This document shows, piece after piece, positions 61,001 to 64,000 of a DNA stretch of 64,000 bases. The first letter of the stretch is position 1; each line of letters opens with the position of its first letter. A program made the translations under genes and the position numbers. The stretch comes from Icerya purchasi (taxonomy: Eukaryota > Arthropoda > Insecta > Hemiptera > Monophlebidae), in contig CM077116.1 of the NCBI GenBank assembly GCA_039619475.1, positions 250,303,440 through 250,367,439 on the forward strand, written 5' to 3'. The notes beneath the pieces are model-generated. The model was not told where the DNA came from and made no database searches. It saw only the letters and a program-made list of their open reading frames with translations.

Positions 61001-64000
61001 CCTTTTCAGTTCTATTCGAGTGCGTATACTCTGCGTTGTTAGCTGATGATGGGACTATGTGGCCGAAAAAACGTTTCTTTAAGTCGAGGTATTTATCTGA
61101 ATTTATTAAAGTAAATTAATTCATACGAATACTTATTTTTGTTTGTTATTGAGAAGAATTAATTATTGTATGTTTATAAATATTAGCGGGAAATCGTGGA
61201 TTTATCTACAGAATTCATTTAAATTTTGCGTTATCCGGTAAAACATTTTCAACATTTATCATCATTAGATTACAGACGGGTGTTCACGCATTAACGAAAT
61301 TGCTTTAGTTGGCGAAAAGTGAAATTTAATAAAACTCTCTCGGAAATGTTATATAGTCACACATGTGTATTCTGTGAACTTTGATGCATTCAACAACTTT
61401 GCACGTATATTTAATAATGCATTTTATCGGTTCGCAAAGAGCTGAAAAAAAAAAGAAATCTACAGAGTTACGCAACTGCTAAGAATAATACAAAAAATAC
61501 AAAAATTGAATCGTCGATCTCAACAGCCCTACAAGAATTTCTAAGAATTTTCAAGGGAAATTATTGTTCAACGAGAAAATAATTTTATAAATCCGTTCGT
61601 GGAAAGTGAATTTCTTTTTTTTTTGAAGAAAACATTCGTAATTTTAATCCTTTCATTCTCGTTTTATGAAGCGCATTAAACGAAAAAGTATGAAAAAAAA
61701 ATTCTACCAAACGCCTACAGAAAAGCAGCTCTATTAATGAAAGTTTACGTTAGCAGTTTCGCATCTTTAAGAAACCGATGTTTAAGAGACACCGTAAAAT
61801 ACGCAGGATTATTATACAGCGGCGGTGTAAATTCGATTGCAAATGGATCTACGCTTCACTTGAAATTTTTTTTTTTCTTTTGGGCTTGCCAGCGGCTTTG
61901 ACCTAACAACTACAGAAATTACGGAAAGGGTTAAATAGAGAGACGATTAGAAATAGAGCTTAGAAAAGGTTGGAGTACAGGAATTTATCTGGAGATGGAA
62001 AGGAAAGGACAAAGGAAGAATTATACGGAGCAGACTTAAAGTTGTTGAGTGCATCAACGAACTTTCCGATTTTTGTATAATAAAGAACTGTTTTGACTAT
62101 CGCTTTTTTTTTTTTTTTTTCATTATTTAAGTAACACATAGAGAACCCACAAGGCAACCGCAAATGTGTCACAATTCTTAACGCTAAAAAAAAAAAACAA
62201 AAAAACAAAACGTAATATAACTCGCCATTGAAAATAACCGAAGAAGGCATAATCAAAAAGGTAAAAAAACAAAGCAAAAAAAAAAACAGAAAACAAAAAT
62301 AGCAATTCATATAAAAAACGACAAGAAAAAAAGGAGTGAAATAAAACACTTATTCACATAATTTTTCCACTTCTCTTTTCAATAGTAGTCATTGGGCAAG
62401 TAGCCAATTTTTAATTTCTAACAAGGAATTTTTTTTTTATTCATAATGTTCATGATATTCATCGGAATTTCCCCTAACAAGTCAATCAGTACGGAGTCCT
62501 TTGTTTTATTAATAAAGTTATTTATACCCTTAGAGGCTTAATATATGCAACTTTGGACGAAGCTCTAGTTATCTTCAGTTATATTCCTGATTGGAAATTA
62601 AATACTCGCTCCGATGTAGGTTTCATATTCTAACAACAAAAGATAGAGAAATAATAATTGAAAAAATTTTTCAGGTCCCGGAATCGTCGGATTTTAGCTA
62701 CGTCGTAATAATAGGGGTTTTATTAAATTTTCCGATTTTTTGGACGATACTGTTAGATTATTAAAAAGAAAAAAAACGCAATTTACCTTCAGTAAATACC
62801 AAGTAATCTAAATTTCCTCTGGATAAGTGTAACGTATTGCTAACTAAATTACGATGGGTCAATTCGACACCTTTTGACAATCCGGTTGTGCCGCTGCTGT
62901 ACGGTAGTACAGCCACGTCTTCCGGGCTCGTATCCGATAAACTTGGAACATCTTCTGCGGCTACGATCATTTCGAAAAAATCGATCGAATTCGTTGACAA
63001 TCCGGATTTATCGTCTATGGTGAATATTTTAAACGGGAAACTTCGACCTATTTTATTCTCTACGATTTTTTTCGCTTCTTCAATTTTTGATACGAACATC
63101 GGCAGCGTAAGAATTCCAGCCGCTTGACTGTCCCAAATTTGGTGACTGATTTCAGCTGAAAGCAACGTATGTAAATATTATTCTTCCTTTTGTTAAAAAA
63201 AAAAAAAGAAAAATTAAAAAAGAATTAATTGGCTGATTTAGGATTTACTCGAGCGAAGATTTCACTTCCTACCTGTTAAAAGGTAGAGGTAGGTGCGTGT
63301 GTTTTCGGAGAGTACGTACCTCATGAAGCATCAAAGTCAAAGCATCCTCTGATGGCAGATTAGACTTCTTCTTCTTTTCGTGTTACTTTAAGAATTACCA
63401 TTTTGATTATAATGAAATGACCTGGTCGCACAAATTAGACTACAGTAGATGTACCGCACTAAAGAGGCACGTTATGATACTGTTTTAATTAATTCAGTTG
63501 AAAACTCCTTCTTTATTTATTTATTTACTAGCTGACCTGGCGAACTTCGCACCCCCTTAGGAACTAAATGTTGTGTTAACTAATTAGTAGCTGAATTAAA
63601 TTCAGTTTTTTATTAAGATAAAATTAATACTAAAAATGAATTAAGTTCAATAAATGTACAAAAATCAAAATGAAAAGTATTTTAATTACATTGAAAAGTG
63701 TTTTAATTACGCGTGGCAGCAACGCATTATTCGCCGTAATAACAAAAATCAGTATAACACAATATAAGATGGTTCACAAACGACAAAATTATTCAATTAT
63801 ACAATAGCTGGGAAACAGTTTGATTTATCAGAATTGGATCATAAATTACAATTAAACTTCTCTCTATGACAATTTACAACTTTAAGCTGAGCGATTTTAC
63901 ACCCTGGACGGCAAGAAACCGTCTAGAATATATAATATGGATTTAGAACGATCTGAAAAATCACCCTTAAAAAATTCATAACTCACCGTCAGATATGAAA
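40467..64000 (-). CDS. Acyl-CoA synthetase, luciferase/4CL-like family (gene B), 5' end outside window
   Basis: This is a tandem paralogue of gene A, with the same chemistry (ATP-driven adenylation, then CoA thioester). Six exons are in the window (62787-63155, 56053-56207, 46837-47011, 46285-46451, 44079-44234, 40467-40757) and join in frame to 436 codons plus TAA. By comparison with gene A they are exons 3-8; exons 1-2 must lie right of 64000. Landmarks are [76 protein letters not shown] and [14 protein letters not shown] with the catalytic Lys. All key residues are present, including the Asp of the DR motif that is Glu in gene A. The C terminus (NPSKQ) is not a peroxisomal signal. Two introns are large (9.0 and 6.6 kb) and filled with transposon debris. 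The substrate is unknown. I see no sign that it is a pseudogene. Confidence 0.92.
44079..44234 (-). CDS. Gene B exon 7: TGD and hinge-region exon
   Basis: 52 codons, phase 0 at both ends, the same length as in gene A. It carries [27 protein letters not shown] and [14 protein letters not shown]. Two short GT-AG boundaries (AAACAG, GTAAAA) define it. Confidence 0.94.
45580..46030. repeat. Repeat with internal direct duplications
   Basis: Two pairs of internal direct repeats are visible. ATTTCAACGG-TATCTATTTTGACC near 45627 recurs as ATTTCAATGG-TATCCACTTCGACC near 45720. CAAAAACGG-TAG-CGCAAAAAG at 45821 recurs as CAAAAATGG-TAG-CGCAAAAAG near 45966. No protein is readable. It looks like an old dispersed element, in intron 6 of gene B, but no terminal repeats or target duplication were found. 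Confidence 0.45.
46285..46451 (-). CDS. Gene B exon 6: YGLTE motif exon
   Basis: 167 bases (two codons shorter than in gene A). It opens with the Gly codon split with exon 5 and reads [18 protein letters not shown], ending GELCVKGPQ. Confidence 0.93.
46837..47011 (-). CDS. Gene B exon 5
   Basis: 58 codons plus one base. It reads [18 protein letters not shown], then [15 protein letters not shown] and FKQ. The family's GA-PL stretch is present as GGGAPI. The acceptor TTTTTCAG and donor GTAAAG are good. Confidence 0.9.
47286..48899. mobile_element. hAT-like non-autonomous element with nested LINE, 1.6 kb
   Basis: The left end is CAGGGATGAATCCAG (47286-47300). The right end, reversed, is CAAGGATAAATTCAG (48885-48899); 12 of 15 match. 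ATTGTTAAG lies directly on both sides (47277-47285 and 48900-48908), a target duplication of 8 bp plus one chance match. No transposase is visible. A LINE 3' fragment with poly(A) lies inside at 47450-48077, so it inserted after, or was carried with, the DNA element. Confidence 0.78.
47450..48077 (+). mobile_element. 5'-truncated LINE: end of RNase H, zinc knuckle, poly(A)
   Basis: The plus strand reads [20 protein letters not shown] followed by AAKA, the last block of a LINE RNase H domain. In another frame it reads [19 protein letters not shown] and then [19 protein letters not shown], the C-terminal Cys/His knuckle of I/R1/Jockey-like LINEs. It ends [17 protein letters not shown] 3' UTR and a run of about 22 A at 48055-48077 follow. 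GC content is clearly higher than in the surroundings, which suggests a fairly recent arrival, although frameshifts have killed it. Confidence 0.8.
50242..50304. repeat. TA microsatellite
   Basis: About 60 bases of uninterrupted TA dinucleotide. The open frame across it is Ile-Tyr repeat and not a gene. Confidence 0.9.
50992..51950 (-). pseudogene. Mariner-family transposase, dead
   Basis: On the minus strand, pieces in shifting frames follow the order of a mariner transposase. There is a helix-turn-helix stretch near 51890, then [10 protein letters not shown] near 51630. Next come [20 protein letters not shown], then [14 protein letters not shown] (normally WFQQDGATCHT), then [20 protein letters not shown] (normally [14 protein letters not shown]), ending near 50992. 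At least three frame changes and stops break it. The last catalytic Asp region is shifted and the first is degraded, so it cannot make an active enzyme. Terminal inverted repeats were not found. Confidence 0.8.
52540..53440 (+). pseudogene. RTE-like reverse transcriptase relic
   Basis: The plus strand reads [50 protein letters not shown] and [10 protein letters not shown] in approximately one frame with several stops. C-terminal pieces follow ([38 protein letters not shown]). ADD of the active site is kept. The order matches RTE-type elements, as in the copy at 19135-20690, but the sequences are too diverged to be the same family. Confidence 0.68.
56053..56207 (-). CDS. Gene B exon 4
   Basis: 155 bases, the same length and phases as exon 4 of gene A. 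It reads [17 protein letters not shown] and continues to [12 protein letters not shown]. The acceptor is GTTCGCAG and the donor is GTATTT. Confidence 0.92.
57831..57940 (+). repeat. Hairpin-bearing repeat, copy 1
   Basis: This aligns with 59361-59467: shared blocks are CCCTT, CCTTCACCC, TCTTCTA, TAGAAGA and TACG-CATTCG. It contains a perfect 10-bp stem, CTCTTCTATA (57884-57893) with TATAGAAGAG (57899-57908), and a 5-base loop. Directly upstream is a TA run. No coding sequence. The element class is unknown. Confidence 0.6.
58061..58097. repeat. TA then GA microsatellite
   Basis: A short TA run passes directly into about 12 AG units. Confidence 0.85.
58690..59060 (+). mobile_element. tRNA-derived SINE-like repeat, copy 2
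   Basis: The tRNA-like head has the A-box-like TAGCTTAATTGCTAGAGCA (58705-58723), close to the classical TAGCTCAGTTGGTAGAGCA. The B-box-like GAGTTCAATCTTA follows at 58748-58760, then GACGATGACAGAAA. The same head is present on the minus strand near 9560-9640. The shared tRNA-unrelated part reads GAGTGTAGTCTTGCGTGTC (58927-58945). This copy ends in AAAGAAGAAGA (about 59051-59061), like the GAA tail of the RTE-like LINE at 20690, whereas copy 1 has another tail. Confidence 0.65.
59361..59467 (+). repeat. Hairpin-bearing repeat, copy 2
   Basis: Second copy of the unit at 57831-57940, in the same orientation, diverged in the linker parts. Its stem is TTCTTCTAAA (59414-59423) with TTTAGAAGAA (59428-59437), again 10 perfect pairs. 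Both differences from the other stem are matched by changes on the opposite arm. Confidence 0.6.
60353..60429 (+). mobile_element. tRNA-like unit, probably a SINE head or tRNA relic
   Basis: 77 bases. The 7-bp acceptor-like pairing is GGTCGTC (60353-60359) with GGCGGCC (60423-60429), including G-T pairs. There is an A-box-like TAGCCTAGTGGTGTGAAC and a perfect B-box core GTTCGATTCCC. The T arm does not pair properly. Instead GAACTCTTGATC (60378-60389) pairs with GGTCAAGAGTTC (60401-60412). A working tRNA is therefore unlikely. A SINE head or a degenerate tRNA copy is more likely. Confidence 0.55.
61867..62040 (-). repeat. Interspersed repeat, copy 2 of 2 (LINE-3'-end-like)
   Basis: Second copy of the repeat at 960-1140, with a T-run at its left followed by GCCAGCGGCTTTGACC. 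The body matches in blocks over about 150 bases. Both copies point the same way, with the presumed poly(A) end on the left. Confidence 0.55.
62787..63155 (-). CDS. Gene B exon 3: P-loop exon
   Basis: 369 bases (two codons shorter than in gene A) with acceptor TTTCAG and donor GTAAAT. It carries [18 protein letters not shown]. The Pro usually found before the P-loop Lys-Gly is Ser here. The split codon with exon 4 gives Gly (TEG|GDQE). Confidence 0.93.
63156..64000. other. Part of intron 2 of gene B, right edge
   Basis: No exon of gene B is visible here; exon 2 should lie further right. A TTC repeat at 63348-63360 may be the GAA tail of a minus-strand insertion. The stretch from 63529 (CTAGCTGACCTGGCGAACTT) resembles a phrase common in arthropod interspersed repeats, from memory only. 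Confidence 0.45.

Larger units (their letters stand above)
56208..62786. other. Intron 3 of gene B (6.6 kb)
   Basis: The intron holds a hairpin-bearing repeat pair (57831 and 59361), a GA microsatellite, a SINE-like unit (58690), a tRNA-like unit (60353) and a LINE-tail-like repeat (61867). The parts 56210-57800 and 60450-61860 show nothing firm. 57217 (CAGGGGCGCAACAACGAGGG) looks like one end of a DNA element without a visible partner. Near 61040 a GATGATGGGAC phrase is followed by CCGAAAAAACG. Confidence 0.6.

Noticed and set aside
61959..62349. Two overlapping Phe-rich open frames of 60-129 codons on the minus strand
   Set aside because: They come from A-rich plus-strand sequence read on the other strand, with no domain or splice support.
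1..64000. CRISPR arrays, operons or bacterial-type systems
   Set aside because: No regularly spaced repeats exist, and all supported genes have spliceosomal introns; the DNA is eukaryotic.

Overview
The window is a gene-poor, AT-rich piece of animal nuclear DNA, almost certainly from an insect. The support is an insect-type odorant-binding protein (OBP) split by GT-AG introns, two insect-type luciferase/4-coumarate:CoA-ligase-like acyl-CoA synthetases with large introns, and many Jockey-, RTE- and RNase-H-bearing LINE, mariner, hAT-type and tRNA-derived SINE relics. The order cannot be fixed from the sequence; a hemipteran is a guess.

Layout: 1-5722 holds no gene I can support. 5723-9009 (+) carries the last five coding exons of a classic OBP. 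Its 5' exons (signal peptide and first cysteine) were not found. 11932-33501 (-) is a complete eight-exon acyl-CoA synthetase gene ('gene A', 584 codons). Its introns hold an RNase-H LINE tail, a SINE, a rearranged Jockey element and an RTE-like element nested inside it. 33502-40466 is intergenic, with a LINE relic and two hAT-like MITEs just past the 3' end of the next gene. From 40467 to the right edge (-) runs a second, paralogous synthetase ('gene B'). Exons 3-8 are in the window and exons 1-2 lie to the right. Its 9.2 kb intron holds a hAT-like element containing a LINE fragment, a dead mariner and an RTE-like relic. The next intron (6.6 kb) holds two SINE-like units and a repeat pair with a covarying hairpin.

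Genes A and B are head-to-tail tandem duplicates. All six shared exons use the same intron positions and phases, and the joined frames run through every splice junction without a stop. Both keep the P-loop, the TGD motif and the C-terminal catalytic lysine, so both look able to adenylate a carboxylic acid and load it on CoA. Gene A has a basic N-terminal extension and neither protein ends in a peroxisomal SKL signal, which suggests mitochondria. The OBP is a separate extracellular ligand carrier; nothing in the sequence ties it to the synthetases.

I found no CRISPR array, intact transposon, rRNA or convincing functional tRNA. The most notable structures are the tandem synthetase pair, the inverted (twin-priming-like) Jockey copy with a nested RTE-like insertion, three hAT-like elements with recognisable 7-9 bp target duplications, and two diverged repeats whose hairpin stems differ only by compensated base pairs.
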